Source of the DNA: Nepenthes gracilis
Lineage: Eukaryota; Streptophyta; Magnoliopsida; Caryophyllales; Nepenthaceae
Assembly (NCBI GenBank): GCA_033239525.1
Contig: BSYO01000025.1
Span: 8,776,001 to 8,840,000 of the forward strand
Reading direction: 5' to 3'
Length of the DNA stretch: 64,000 nucleotides
Every line of letters starts with the position of its first letter. Position 1 is the stretch's first letter. A program made the translations under genes and the position numbers. The notes beneath the pieces are model-generated. The model saw nothing but the letters and a program-made list of their open reading frames with translations, was not told the DNA's origin and did not search any database. Below are positions 10,385 to 21,289 of this stretch, in pieces.

Positions 10385-11260
10385 TTGGAAGAGGTTGGAT
10401 TCCTTGGACACGTCATCTCCAAGGAAGGAATCTTTGTCGACCCTATGAAAGTGGAAGCAGTTGTAAAGTGGAACCGGCCAACTTCTGTGACTGAAGTGCG
10501 AAGTTTCTTAGGCCTGGCTGGATACTATAGACGGTTTGTGGAGAACTTTTTGCAAATCGCCTTGCCACTCACCCAATTAACTAAGAAGGATGCCAAGTTC
10601 GAGTGGACCAAAGATTGTGAAGAAAGCTTCCAGATGCTTAAAGACCGGTTAACTTCTGCTCCGGTCCTAACCATTCCAAACGGGTCAGGAGGACTGATTG
10701 TTTACTGCGATGCTTCGAAAATTGGATTGGGCTGTGTTCTAATGCAACACGGTAGGGTGATTGCCTATGGGTCGCGACAGTTGAAGGACCATGAAAGGAA
10801 TTACCCAACTCACGATCTGGAGTTGGCCGCAGTAGTATTTGCATTAAAAATCTGGAGGCATTACCTATATGGTGAAAGATTCTTGGTCTATTCCGATCAC
10901 AAGAGTCTAAAATATTTATTCTCCCAAAAGGAACTGAACATGAGACAGAGAAGGTGGATTGAGTTCCTGAAGGACTATGACTGTGAAATCCGATATGAGC
11001 TAGGAAAGGCCAACGTGGTTGTCGACGCGTTAAGTAGGCAGCCTGGGATGCTAGCTAGAATGCAAGTCAAGCAAATGGAGATGCTGGATTGCTTCATGAA
11101 TTATGATGTCCAGCGTTATGTGCATGGGAAGCGGATGATTTTGGCGCATCTTCAAGTTCAGCCAGAAATGATTAATGAGGTAAAGGGAGGTCAATCGAAT
11201 GATTCATTTCTTGTAAAGATCATGGGTGAGCTAGATAAAGAATCCCGAAATGATTTTTAG
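10385..11260 (+). pseudogene. pol: Tekay1 RT thumb and RNase H
   Basis: In frame with the preceding segment. It starts right after the TGA with [15 protein letters not shown], then [16 protein letters not shown] (RT connection). The RNase H domain shows [13 protein letters not shown] (first catalytic Asp), [24 protein letters not shown] and [11 protein letters not shown], and ends with the tether region ([12 protein letters not shown]). A TAG at 11258-11260 ends the frame; the reading resumes immediately with ISPDGALRFRNRLCVPD. RNase H removes the RNA strand of the hybrid during reverse transcription in the virus-like particle. Confidence 0.9.
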
Positions 11261-12597
11261 ATTTCGCCGGATGGAGCATTGAGATTTAGGAATCGGTTAT
11301 GTGTGCCGGACAATAAAGAATTAAAAGAGAAAATTTTTAAGGAAGCCCATCGATCCCGTTATACGATCCACCCAGGAGCCAATAAGATGCATCAGGATTT
11401 GAAGAAGATATTTTGGTGGAGAAATATGAAAAGGGATATCGCAACTTACGTGGAAAAGTGCCTTATATGCCAACAAGTAAAGGCCGAAAGAAAACAGCCG
11501 TCTGGGTTATTACAACCAATGCCGTTACCGGGCTGGAAATGGGAGGATATCGCCATGGATTTTGTGACTGGTCTACCAATGACGCCAAGGAAACATGATG
11601 CTATTTGGGTGATTGTTGACCGACTAACAAAGTCAGCCCACTTTCTGGGAATCCGGATGAATTACTCCCTTGATAAATTAGCCCAGCTGTACGTAAACGA
11701 GATTGTTAGACTTCATGGTGTGCCTGCCTCCATTGTATCAGATAGAGACCCTCGCTTTGTTTCACGATTCTGGAAAAGTCTACATAAAGAATTGGGTACT
11801 GAATTAAAATTTTGGTATTGCTTTTCATCCGCAAACCGATGGCCAATCAGAACGGACTATCCAGATTCTCGAAGATATGTTAAGGGCCTCGGTCTTGGAG
11901 ATAGAAAGAACTTGGGATGATTCATTGGCTCTTGCAGAATTTACTTATAACAACAGTTACCAGGCCAGCATTGGCATGGCTCCTTTTGAGGCATTATATG
12001 GGAGAAAATGTAGATCACCAATTCATTGGGAGGAACACGGAGATAGAAGAATTTTGGGTCCAGACATTATCAAGGAGTCAGCGGAAAAGATAAAGATATT
12101 ACATGAGAATCTCAGAGTAGCCCGGAGCAGACAAAAGAGCTATACAGACCGGAGGAGATCTGCATTAAAATTTGAAAAAGACGATTTTGTATTCCTAAAA
12201 GTATCACCATCTAAGGGGAAATACATATTCGGGGTAAAAGGGAAGCTGAAACCACGATTTATTAGCCATTTTGAAATTTTAGAGAGGATTGGAGAAGTAG
12301 CTTACAGACTTACACTACCTCCAAATTTGGCAGAAGTACATGACGTGTTTCATGTGTCAATGCTTCGAAAGTATGTCCATGATCCTACTCATGTAATTGA
12401 GTATGAACCTTTGGCGATCGACAAGGACTTATCGTATATAGAACAACCAGTGGAAATCTTGGATCGAAAGGAGTAGAGATTACGCACCAAATCAATTTCT
12501 CTAATAAAGGTGCTCTGGAAAATCACACACCCGAAGAGGCAACTAGGGAACGAGAGGAAGAGATTCGGAACAAATACCCATATTTATTTTCTCGAGG
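11261..12597 (+). pseudogene. pol: Tekay1 integrase and chromodomain tail
   Basis: HHCC zinc-binding region (HRSRYTIHPGANKMH ... CLICQQVKAER, about 11347-11490), then the DDE core (AMDFVTGLP; SDRDPRF near 11740). An extra base in the A4T4 run near 11812 shifts the frame; integrase continues from the new frame (IQILEDMLRASVLE onward, 11877-12476). The tail EVAYRLTLPP ... VHDVFHVSMLRKY is the chromovirus GPY/F-like and chromodomain-linked region. The frame stops at TAG 12474-12476 after LDRKE. Chromodomain remnants continue to about 12597 with one more frameshift near 12520. Chromodomains target integration through modified histones. The stop at LDRKE is shared with Tekay2. Confidence 0.87.
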
Positions 12598-12640
12598 TTA
12601 GTGACTTTATTTAAAATTTTGAGGACGAAATTCCTATAAG

Positions 12641-12650
12641 TGGGGGAGGT
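12641..12650 (+). other. Polypurine tract of Tekay1
   Basis: TGGGGGAGGT immediately before the 3' LTR. It is the plus-strand DNA primer site expected here. Confidence 0.75.
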
Positions 12651-14595
12651 TGTAACGACCCAAAATTTTAATAAGAAAATTTTAACCATCAAGTCCGGTC
12701 AATGCACGTTGACCGAAAAACGAAATAAGAAGAAGTTCGGATTGCATTGGTGAAATTCTAGTTCGGATTCCTGGATAAAAAAGAAGTCCGGATTTTCTTG
12801 ATAAAATGAAGTCCGGATTTCCTTTGGTAAAGAGAAGTCCGGATTTCGTTGGAGAAAAGAAGTCCGGATTTAATGAGAATGAAGTCCGGATTTCCTTAGT
12901 AAAAACACTCCGGACTTCCGAAGTAAAAAGAAGTCCGGATTTGCTTGAAAGAAAACACTCCGGATTTCCAAAGTAAAAAGAAGTCCGGATTTAATGAAAA
13001 TGAAGTCCAGTCTGTAAAGACGGAATGAAATGTGTGAAGTAAAGACGGAGTAGTTTTTGAGATGAAAAGCTGAAGTTAAAGTAAAAGAAGAAAAAATCCG
13101 GTCAACGAAAAATGTTGACCGGAGAAACGTGAACAAATGAATAGAAAGGAGATAGAAATCCGGTCAACGCTCGATAGTTGACCGGAAGTTGTTTTGATGA
13201 AATAATGAAGTCCGGTCACAGAAAAAGGAAGAATATTGGGAAGGAGCGACCATCAATAAATTGGCTATTTCCGAGACTTATTGGAAAACGACCCTCCTTG
13301 GAAATGTAAGATTTATAAATATCACCCCTTTGGAAAATGTAAAATCATAAATGATACCATTGAGAAATATGAAAATCATAAATGATGGCCACCAAAACCT
13401 AGGGCTATAAATAAGGACTTAAGGGCATTAGGATAGGGCACCACTAGAAATCTCAGTAAAGAAGAAGGCAGAAAGCTAAGGAAAAAGTAGAAAGAAATTC
13501 AGGCAAGATACTCACCCTATTTCTAAAACTCATGTTTATTTATGTTGCTATGAAAGTATATAATATTATGTATGAAGTATGCTTTTACTGTTCGCTCTGA
13601 AATGCATGTTTAAAGAAAATTCTGTTACGCATGATATTCTGTTATGATTATGAATTTTTGCTAAATGCATGTTTACGGAAAGGAATTTTAGGCCTTAAGA
13701 TGAAACAGAAAGTCCTGCTATTGAACTCTGTTCTGTCAAAATATCTATGAATTTAAGATAAAAGACTTCTGGCATGTTGACAGAATATGATTTAGAACTC
13801 CGGCATTTTAGGAAATAAGTACTCTGTCCAGTTTGAATAAAGAACTCCGTCCAAAAGAACTCCGGCTTTTTATGAACAATGTGCTCCGTCCTCTTTTAGT
13901 ACTCCGGTTTTTAAAGAAGAGGAGCTCCGGCCTTTACGTCATTAAAAAGTACTCCGTCCTGTTGTTTTGAAATGAACTTCGGTTTTGACAAAAGCGAACT
14001 TCGACTTTTACTCCGGCTCTGTAAGAAAAGAACTCCGGCAATAATAAATGAACTTCGGTTTCAGGAACTTCGGCTTTCCGTTTAAAAAGAACTTCGGAAA
14101 TTTAATAAATAAAACTCTGTCCTTTTTATTGGAAAATAACTTCGGATATTAGACTTCGGATTTTATAAGAAAGTGAACTCCGGATTTAGAGCTTCGGATT
14201 TTAAATAGAAACATATTCCATAATTTAGAACTCCGGATTTTGAAAGAAACGTACTCCGTCCATGATGCACTCCGTCCTTTAAGCACTTCGGATTATAAAA
14301 GAAAAGTGCTCGTCCATGAAGCACTCCGTCCTTTAAGTACTCCGGATTTTAAAAGAAAAGTACTCCGTACATGAAGTATTCTGTCCTTTAAGTACTCCGG
14401 ATTTTAAAAGAAAAGTACTCCGTCCATGAAGCACTCTGTCCTTTAAGTACTCCGAATTTTAAATAAGAAAGGCACTCCGTACTTTTTGAAAAGAAAGGCA
14501 CTCCGTCCCTTTTAAGAAAAAGGACTTCGGTCTTGTTAAAAATGTACTCCGTCCTTTATGAATAAAGAACTCCGGCTAAAGAAAACGAACTCCGG
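12651..14595 (+). repeat. 3' LTR of Tekay1, truncated
   Basis: Parallels 5076-7019 nearly base for base, including hairpins, TATA box and the CTCCGG array. It stops inside GAACTCCGG at 14595, where copia gag sequence begins. About 990 bp present in the 5' LTR is missing. Confidence 0.88.
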
Positions 14596-14742
14596 GTTCT
14601 CCGGCTTCTCCTTCTTTCGAAGAGCTTTTATCGTTCCTTCCCAAGTCAAAATATTTCTCACCCTTTCCTGCCAGAGGATGAAATTATTTTGCCCATTGAA
14701 CTGCTCCACACCGAACGGAACATTCCTTGTCGACGATGCCAT
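14596..14742 (-). pseudogene. gag: copia gag N-terminus (truncated)
   Basis: Starts at the ATG ending 14742 (MASSTRNVPFGVEQFNGQNN), followed by FILWQERVRNILTWEGTIKAL, the N-terminal signature of plant copia gag (a short aspartate/asparagine-rich lead into FxLWxxRMxxxL). Only about 49 codons remain; it breaks at the Tekay1 LTR junction. The missing middle of gag (between here and the zinc knuckle ending at 5075) is absent from the window, so it was deleted along with the end of the Tekay1 LTR. The PBS and 5' LTR lie directly upstream. Confidence 0.8.
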
Positions 14743-14765
14743 CCAACCCACGGTTCATGAATCTC

Positions 14766-14777
14766 TCTCTGATACCA
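14766..14777 (-). other. Primer-binding site of the copia element
   Basis: TGGTATCAGAGA on the minus strand, two bases from the LTR boundary. It matches initiator tRNA-Met. Confidence 0.85.
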
Positions 14778-14779
14778 CT

Positions 14780-15753
14780 TGGTTGGGAAGAATGAATCGA
14801 GGGGCACCGTGACAGGTCAGACAGATCGCTCGGACTCCAACGAAGAAGATTGCCCGGTCGGACGGCCACACACACAGTGCAAGGAAAGAAAGAAGAGAAA
14901 AAGCACACGAGCGTTTAACGTGGAAATCCCTTCTGAAACCGAAACGGAAAAACCACGGGAGTAGAGACTACAACAAATCCACTATGTGAAAAATGGTTAC
15001 AAACCCCCGAGATGGAGTATCCGCTACACACCCGAGAATAACAAAGGAAAAACTCTCCAGAGTACACAGGATGCACACCACCTTTCCACTCTCCACTTTT
15101 CCTCACTTTTGCCTCACTGATGGAGCACTCCTCTCTCTTCTTTTCACACTTGAATCTTGCTTCACAGCACTCACACTGCTCGTCTACAGTGATGCTGTTT
15201 TTCCTCTGCTATCTTAGCTCTCACACTCATTGCTTGTCGGGGCACTGGTATATATAAAAACCCTGGGAGACCATCCGGCCACCCTAGCAGTAGGGTGGTA
15301 GACCACGCCTCCTAGGCCGGCCACAGCCACCCTAGCAGTAGGGTGGCAGGTACGCCTCCTAGGCCTGCCACAGCAGGCGCACGCTCAGCGTGCAAAGCCT
15401 GACATCCATTGGAAGTTGCGGCCGCCACTAACTTCCAATTAGGATAGGCCACCAACCACCTGCACTGTAGCAGGCCTACCAAAGAAAGTCAACGCTTAGG
15501 TTTCAGAGTCCTCGCTTCTCGGACTTCTTGGACACCTCAGAGTCCGCGTCCCCAAGTCCGCATCCATCAGACCTCTCAGACTTCTTGGACACCTCAGAGT
15601 CCGCGTCCCCAAGTCTGTGTCCATCAGACTTCTCGAACTTCTCCGTCCTCATGTCTGCGTCCTCCAGTACGCATCCTTCCCCTTCCACATGTCCACGGAC
15701 TATGTCTTTCCAAAGTCCGCGGACAAAGTGCCACCAAGGGAGTGACCGCAACA
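14780..15753 (-). repeat. 5' LTR of the copia element (974 bp)
   Basis: Plus orientation TGGTTGGGAAG ... ACCGCAACA. TSD CTCCA follows at 15754-15758. A TATA-like TTTTTATATATACC on the minus strand is near 15250-15263. Internal repeats of AGTCCGCGTCC-type sequence lie in U3 (about 15540-15730). Confidence 0.85.
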
Positions 15754-16169
15754 CTCCAATATCATAAAATTGCAATGACTACAATTCCTTGACATTCCAT
15801 CAAAGGAAAAACAGAGATGCCATTCTAAACTCAAAACTATTGGCGGAAGCAAATACAACCCTTTAGTATAAAAGTGGAAGCATAGACATTCCCAATGTCC
15901 TTTTAAAATATGACTACTGCAGTCCCCAAAAAGCCTTCAATAATTTCTCTCAATTTGGGACCCGCTCCACTCGATCTTGCTCGTTAGGCATTAAGTCCAC
16001 AATCTTATCTGAAAATGGTGAAAGAATGAGTTGAAGTCCAACAAGGTAAAAAAAAAACACGTAGTGAAACAATTTAAAACACATGCTCAATCGATCAATG
16101 AATCATCGGTATGGTTATTTCAACATATAGATTTACCGTCTAGCAAAAACTCGAGTTCTTGAACAAAAC

Positions 16170-16475
16170 GCTACATTTAAGGTCTGCAGTCTTGACCGTC
16201 CAAAACACCACATTTAATGTCTATGGTCTCGACCGTCCAAAATGCCACATTTAAGGTCTATGGTCTCGACCGTCCAAATTGCTATATTTAAGGTCTGCAG
16301 TCTCGACCGTCCAAAACGCCACATTTAAGGTCTATGGTCTCGACCGTCCAAAACGACACATTTAAGGTCTTTGGTCTTGACCGTCCAAACTGCCACAATT
16401 AAGTTCTATGGTCTTGACCGTCCAAAATGTTGCATTTAAGGTCTACAGTCTCGACCGTTCAAGAACCGGTTTCAA
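16170..16475. repeat. Minisatellite, about 37-bp unit, 8 copies
   Basis: Tandem units of the form CACATTTAAGGTCTATGG plus TCTCGACCGTCCAAAA, with a few substitutions per copy. Located in the transcribed (R-U5) part of the Tekay2 LTR. Confidence 0.85.
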
Positions 16476-16659
16476 AATCTCATTTCTATGCCGTTTTCAT
16501 AAGTCATAGTTCAGAGCCGATTTCAAACTCACATTCAGTTGTCTGTTGCAAATTATAACACAAGGCCGGTTTCAAATTTACTTCATGAATGCTGGTTTCA
16601 AATTTACTTCATGAATGCCGGTTTCAAGGCCGGTTTTAAATTTACTTTACAAAATGCCG

Positions 16660-17790
16660 GTTTCAGATTATCACACAAGCCGGTTCTGGATTTCAACATG
16701 CAAAGGCAGTTTTGATTCTTAACATGCAAAGGGCCGGTTTTGATTTTTAACATGTAAGGGTCGATTTCGATTTCAACATGCAAAAGGCCGGTTTCGATTT
16801 CAACAAGCAAGCCGGTTTCGATTTCATCATACAAAGGCCGGTTTTGATTTTCAACATGCAATCCGATTCCGATTTCAACGTACAAAGGCCGGTTTTGATT
16901 TTCAACATGCAAAGGCCAGTTTTGATTCTTAACATGTAAAGGCCGGTCTTGATTTTAACATGCAAAGAGGCCGATCTTGATTTGAACATGCAAAGGCCGG
17001 TCTTGATTTTAACATGAAAAGAGGCCAATCTTGATTTTAACATGCAAAGGCCGGTCTTGATTTGAACATGCAAAGAGGTCGATCGTGATTTTAACATGTA
17101 AAGGCCGGTCCTGATTTGAACATGCAAAGAGGCCGATCTTGATTTTAACATGTAAAAGCCGGTCTTGATTTTAACATGCAAAGAGGCCGATCTTGATTTT
17201 CACATGCAAAGGCCGGTATTGATTTTAACATGCAAAGGCCGGTCTTGATTTGAACATGCAAAGAGGTCAATCTTGATTTTAACATGTAAAGGCCGATCCT
17301 GATTTGAACATGCAAAGAGGCCGATCTTGATTTTAACATGCAAAGAGGCCGATCTTGATTTGAACATGCAAAGAGGCCGATCATGATTTTCACATGTAAA
17401 GGCTGGTCCTGGTTTGAACATGCAAAGAGGCCGATCTTGATTTTAACATGTAAAGGCCGGTCTTGATTTTAACATGCAAAGAGGCCGATCTTGATTTTCA
17501 CACGCACAGGTCGGTATAGATTTTAACATGCAAAGGCCGGTCTTGATTTGAACATGCAAAGAGGCCGATCTTGATTTTAACATGTAAAGGCCGGTCTTGA
17601 TTTTAACATGCAAAGAGGCCGATCTTGATTTTAACTTGCAAAGGCCGGTCTTGATTTGAACATGCAAAGAGGCCGATCGTGATTTTAACATGTAAAGGCC
17701 GGTCCTGATTTTAACATGCAAAGAGGCCGATCTTGATTTTAACATGTAAAGGCCGGTCTTGATTTTAACATGCAAACCGGTTCCGATTTC
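16660..17790. repeat. Minisatellite, about 28-bp unit organised in 56-bp dimers
   Basis: Alternating units AAAGGCCGGTCTTGATTT and AAGAGGCCGATCTTGATTTT, each joined by AACATG(C/T). Roughly forty monomers occur over 1.1 kb. Apparent open frames through it (MLKSRSASLHV-type repeats) follow only from the lack of stops in the unit. Confidence 0.88.
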
Positions 17791-18228
17791 AATATACAAG
17801 CAGGTTTAGTTTTTCTTTTTCAGGTACTCTAGTTTAACCATGTCCTTTGCAGAAGGCAGAGAACCGAAGGCAGAAAACATGAAATCAACCCAGAAATGCA
17901 GCTACACAGTAATTAGAATGGCAAGCTTTTAATCTAAATCGGAAGGAAAACTTGCTTTTTTTTAAAGTTGAAACTTGAAAACGGAAGTATACTTGCCTTG
18001 CAAATATTCTTAAAATCTGGACTTAAGAAGGAAGAGTACTCTTGTAGTACTTAGAAGTTAAAAATAGAGTATACACTTGCACTTAAACATTATGAAAATT
18101 AGGATTTAAAAACGATGAGTACACTTGCCTGCCATTTAACCGCTCACTATTACCATCTTGAAGCTTTCTCTCCTTCACTCCCTCTTAGTGCTTTCACTCA
18201 TTCGCACTTACTACTTAAACTGACGCTG

Positions 18229-18242
18229 GATATATATACAAG
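18229..18242 (-). promoter_or_regulatory. TATA box of Tekay2 LTR
   Basis: TTGTATATATATCC on the minus strand, about 650 bp inside the LTR start. Spacing matches Tekay1, where the TATA box is about 755 bp inside. Confidence 0.5.
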
Positions 18243-18934
18243 AGAGGTTAGGTAGAGTAAGTGGGGCAAGTCACCAACTCGGTACTTCTTCTCAGACGGT
18301 AGGTGGGAGCAAGTGGGGTAAGTCACCCACTTGCCACTTCTTTTTAGGGTTAACGGGGTAGTTTACTTACCCCATTCAGTTAGGATCTAGTTGGATTTAA
18401 ACCGTCCCAACAGCAAGGTTGGTCTAGTGTTTAATTGTCCTTAATTTATTCCGGTTAAAATCTTTAAGTCTGGTCAAGATTGTTTAAGGTTGGTCAACAT
18501 CTCTCAAAACCGGTCTACATTACAATTTGGCCGACCTTACTGAGTTCGGTCAACTTTTATTTCTTTTATTTTACTCCAGCTTTCAAGAGGCATTAAGCTT
18601 CTCACAAATCGCTCCGGCTTCCAAGAGCATAAAGCAACTTCGGCTATTAAGCCTCTCACAAATCACTCTGGTGTTCAAGAGGCAAAAAGCAGCTCCAGCT
18701 TTTAAGCTTCTCACAATTCACTCTGGCCTCAAAAAGACACAAAACCACTCCGGCCTTTAAGCTTCTCACAAATACTCTAGCCTCAAAGAGACACAAAACC
18801 ACTCCGGCCTCAAAGAGACACGAAACTACTCCGGCCTTTAATATGTTATTTTGATTTTTGAGTCATTTTGATTTCGGGATCTCACAATTATCCCTTACTT
18901 AAAGAAATTTCGTCCTCGAAATTTAAACAAAGTT

Positions 18935-20505
18935 ACATACCTTAAGCAAATAAGTGGGGATACTTATTCCGGATTTCTTCTTCTCTTTCCCAGGTAGCCT
19001 CTTCCGATGAGTGATTCTTCCAGAACACCTTTACTAGAGGAACCGTCTTTGTACGCAACCTTTACTCCTTTCTGTCGAGAATTTGTAGTGGCTCCTCTAC
19101 AGAGGATAAGTCTTTGCTGATGTCCAAAGGTTCAAGTTCAATCACATGGGTAGGGTCATACACATACTTCCTGAGTATGGATACATATAACACATCATGC
19201 ACCCCGGCGAAACTTGGCGGTTGTGCTAATCTGTAGGCTACTTCTCCGATCCGTTCTAGAATCTCAAAAGGGCCAATAAATTGTAGTTTTAGTTTACCCT
19301 TCACTCCAAATTGTGACGTTCCTTTGGATGGAGAGACCTTCAGAAAGACAGTCTCCTATCTCAAAGCTCATTTCTTTTCTCCTTCTGTCCGCATAACTTT
19401 TCTGTCTACTTTGAGTGACCCTTAAATTTTCATGGATCAGCTTAATTTTCTTAGCTATTTCTTTTACGATTTTGGACCCAAAACCCGTTTATCTCTTGTC
19501 TCCTCCCAGTGAATCGGCGATCTGTACTTCCTTCCGTACAGTGCTTCAAAATGTTCCATACCTGTACTCGCCTAATAGCTATTGTTATAAGCAAACTCCG
19601 TCAGGGCCAAATAGCTATCCCAAACCCCCTTCATGTCCAACACAGATGCTTTCAACATATCTTCTAGAATTTGGATCGTACGCTCCGACTGGCCGTCCGT
19701 CTGAGGGTAATAAGCAGTGCTGAATTTTAGTTTCGTCCCCAATTTCTTATGCAGGCTCTTCCAAAATCTTGACACAAAGCGGGGATCTCTATCGAATACG
19801 ATGGAAGCAGGCATGCCATAAAGCCTGACAATCTCGTTCACATATAATTGGGCCAGCTTATCACAAGAATAAGTTATCCTAATTGGTAGGAAGTGTGTGG
19901 ACTTTGTTAATCAATCAATGATAATCCAAATTGCATCATATTTCCTCGGAGTTTTTGGTAGGCCGGTCACAATGTCCATAGCCACATCTTCCTATTTCTA
20001 GCTTGGAAGTGGCATTGGTTGCAACAATCCAAGCGGCTTTGTTCTTTCCACCTTAACTTACTGGCATATGAGGCACTTCTCCACATAAGCCGTGATATCC
20101 CTCTTCATATTCCTCCACCAAAAAGTTTTTTTAAGTCCTGGCACATCTTGTTGACTCCTGGATGGATAGTATATCGTGATTGGTGAGCATCCTTCATAAT
20201 CTTCCCCCTAACTCTACATTGTCCGGTACACAAAGTCGGTCTCCAAACCTCAGTACTCTGTCTGTTTGAATATTAAAATTGATTTGAGAATCTTTGTTTA
20301 AATCTCCCAGAATCTTCATGAGAAAAGGGTCATTAACCTACTCCCCTTTATCTTCTTCTATTGTCTCAGGCTGTACCTAAAGGTATGATAAAATCATCCG
20401 TCCGCTTGAACATAGCGTCGGATATCACATTGCCTCAAATACTCCAACATTTCCATTTGCTTGATCTATAACCTGGCTATATAGCCTGCTCGGCGGCTTA
20501 CAGCA
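18935..20505 (-). pseudogene. pol: Tekay2 pol 3' half: RNase H end, integrase, chromodomain
   Basis: On the minus strand from 20505: the end of RNase H (DAVSRRAGYIARL, stop, IKQMEMLEYL), the integrase zinc-binding part (HPGVNKMCQDLKKTFWWRNM ... CLICQ, about 20150-20060), the DDE core (MNEIVRLYGMPASIVFDRD, 19841-19572), the chromovirus tail (KGKLKLQFIGPFEILERI, 19304-19062) and a chromodomain end (VPLVKVFWKNHSSEEATW, to about 18935). Stops and frameshifts occur in most sections. A TAA at 19062-19064 falls after LDRKE, at the same codon as the TAG in Tekay1. Everything upstream in pol and gag is missing because the LTR-A fragment abuts at 20506. Confidence 0.85.
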
Positions 20506-20506
20506 T

Positions 20507-21289
20507 CCTCTTCTACTCTCTGGGTTTTTGTTCTCAAATGATGGATCAGAGATCCTTTTTCTAGTGTTTTTAAGTGGGTATTTATAGTAAAAAAATTATC
20601 CGTTGGAAAAAGTCCACGTGGCTGCTGATGCGTGCTGGGAGGTCGTTTGCCAGCGCCGCTGATTAGGCCATATCGTGTCAAACTTGTCAGTCTGTGACGT
20701 CAGCCGTGAAATGACAGGGATGTGCTCTGAGCGTCATCATTTACTGTAGCACTGGTGTGCTGCAGAGGTTGCGTGTTCCTTGATAATAGTAAAATCCCTG
20801 AGCTGGCACTCTCGGACGCCCAGAAAGCGTTCTCGTCCTTTATTAACTCGTTTTTCCTTTTGTCTGTGTCTGCGAATTTATTGACACCTTGAGGAGGTTC
20901 TCGGACGGTCTAAGATAATTTCCTAGCTTGAGAGACGTGTCTGTCCATTTTCCTGAGTCCGTAGACTCACTGAGTTAGATGGTTCTCAGACACCAACTGC
21001 AACATTGCCCAGTGAAGGTCTTTGGTCCTTTGCGGAATGTCCTCGGGCTTTCACGTGAAGTACTGACCTCTCGGGTTGATCCAAGCTCATCGAGGGCGTT
21101 GAGATGCTGACGTGTGTCCTCGGGCTTTCGTGTTAGAATAAGGTCTCGGCCAGTTTTGCTATTTGGGCCTTGCTTTATGGACCCCGAGATATTGGAACCC
21201 AATAGGAAGGAAAGGAAAGGGGAAGAAGGGGAAAAGAGGAATGCGCCGCAGGATCCGAGGGTTCAAAGGGAGATTTCGGCAAACCCTAA
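20507..21289 (-). repeat. LTR-A fragment (second copy)
   Basis: Parallels 1690-2535 throughout, including the TATA box and the TCTCGGACGCC and GGCAAACCCTAA stretches. It starts abruptly beside Tekay2 and ends at AAACCCTAA, where a different sequence begins. Compared with LTR-A it lacks a block of about 40 bp near 20640. Confidence 0.8.

Larger units (their letters stand above)
5076..14595 (+). mobile_element. Ty3/gypsy chromovirus Tekay1
   Basis: 5' LTR 5076-8006, PBS 8009-8020, gag-pol 8190-12597, polypurine tract 12641-12650, and a truncated 3' LTR 12651-14595. Domain order is gag, CCHC, PR, RT, RNase H, INT and a chromodomain-type tail, which places it in the Tekay/Del chromovirus group. 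It inserted into the copia zinc knuckle (left TSD candidate GAAGT at 5071-5075). The right end was deleted together with part of copia gag, so the matching TSD is gone. Multiple frame lesions make it non-functional. The two LTRs are still very similar along their shared length. Confidence 0.88.
2776..15753 (-). mobile_element. Ty1/copia element, nested host of two chromovirus insertions
   Basis: The outer ends are two related LTRs in minus orientation, at 2776-3677 (3' LTR, truncated) and 14780-15753 (5' LTR). They are flanked by the 5-bp direct repeat CTCCA at 2771-2775 and 15754-15758. Inside are a tRNA-iMet PBS, the start of gag, a zinc-knuckle remnant and the first residues of protease. 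The integrase, RT and RNase H region is absent. The interior is interrupted by an LTR fragment (3672-4739) and by Tekay1 (5076-14595). The matching TSD makes this a single insertion event into the Tekay2 LTR. Confidence 0.8.
15759..18886 (-). repeat. 3' LTR of chromovirus Tekay2, interrupted by the copia element
   Basis: On the minus strand the LTR starts TGTGAGATCCCG right after the polypurine stretch at 18887-18905. A TATA box is at 18229-18242. The conserved block CTTGTTGGACTTCAACTCATTC followed by TTTTCAGATAAG is near 16010-16050. The copia TSD at 15754-15758 marks the interruption; the last few tens of bases of this LTR continue at 2734-2775 on the far side of the copia element. U3 has CACTCCGG repeats (18550-18840), and the transcribed part holds two minisatellites. 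Confidence 0.78.

Noticed and set aside
16604..17799. Open frames of 73-144 residues with MLKSRSASLHV-type protein repeats
   Set aside because: They follow the minisatellite unit, which lacks stops; the repeat is a DNA-level pattern in an LTR.
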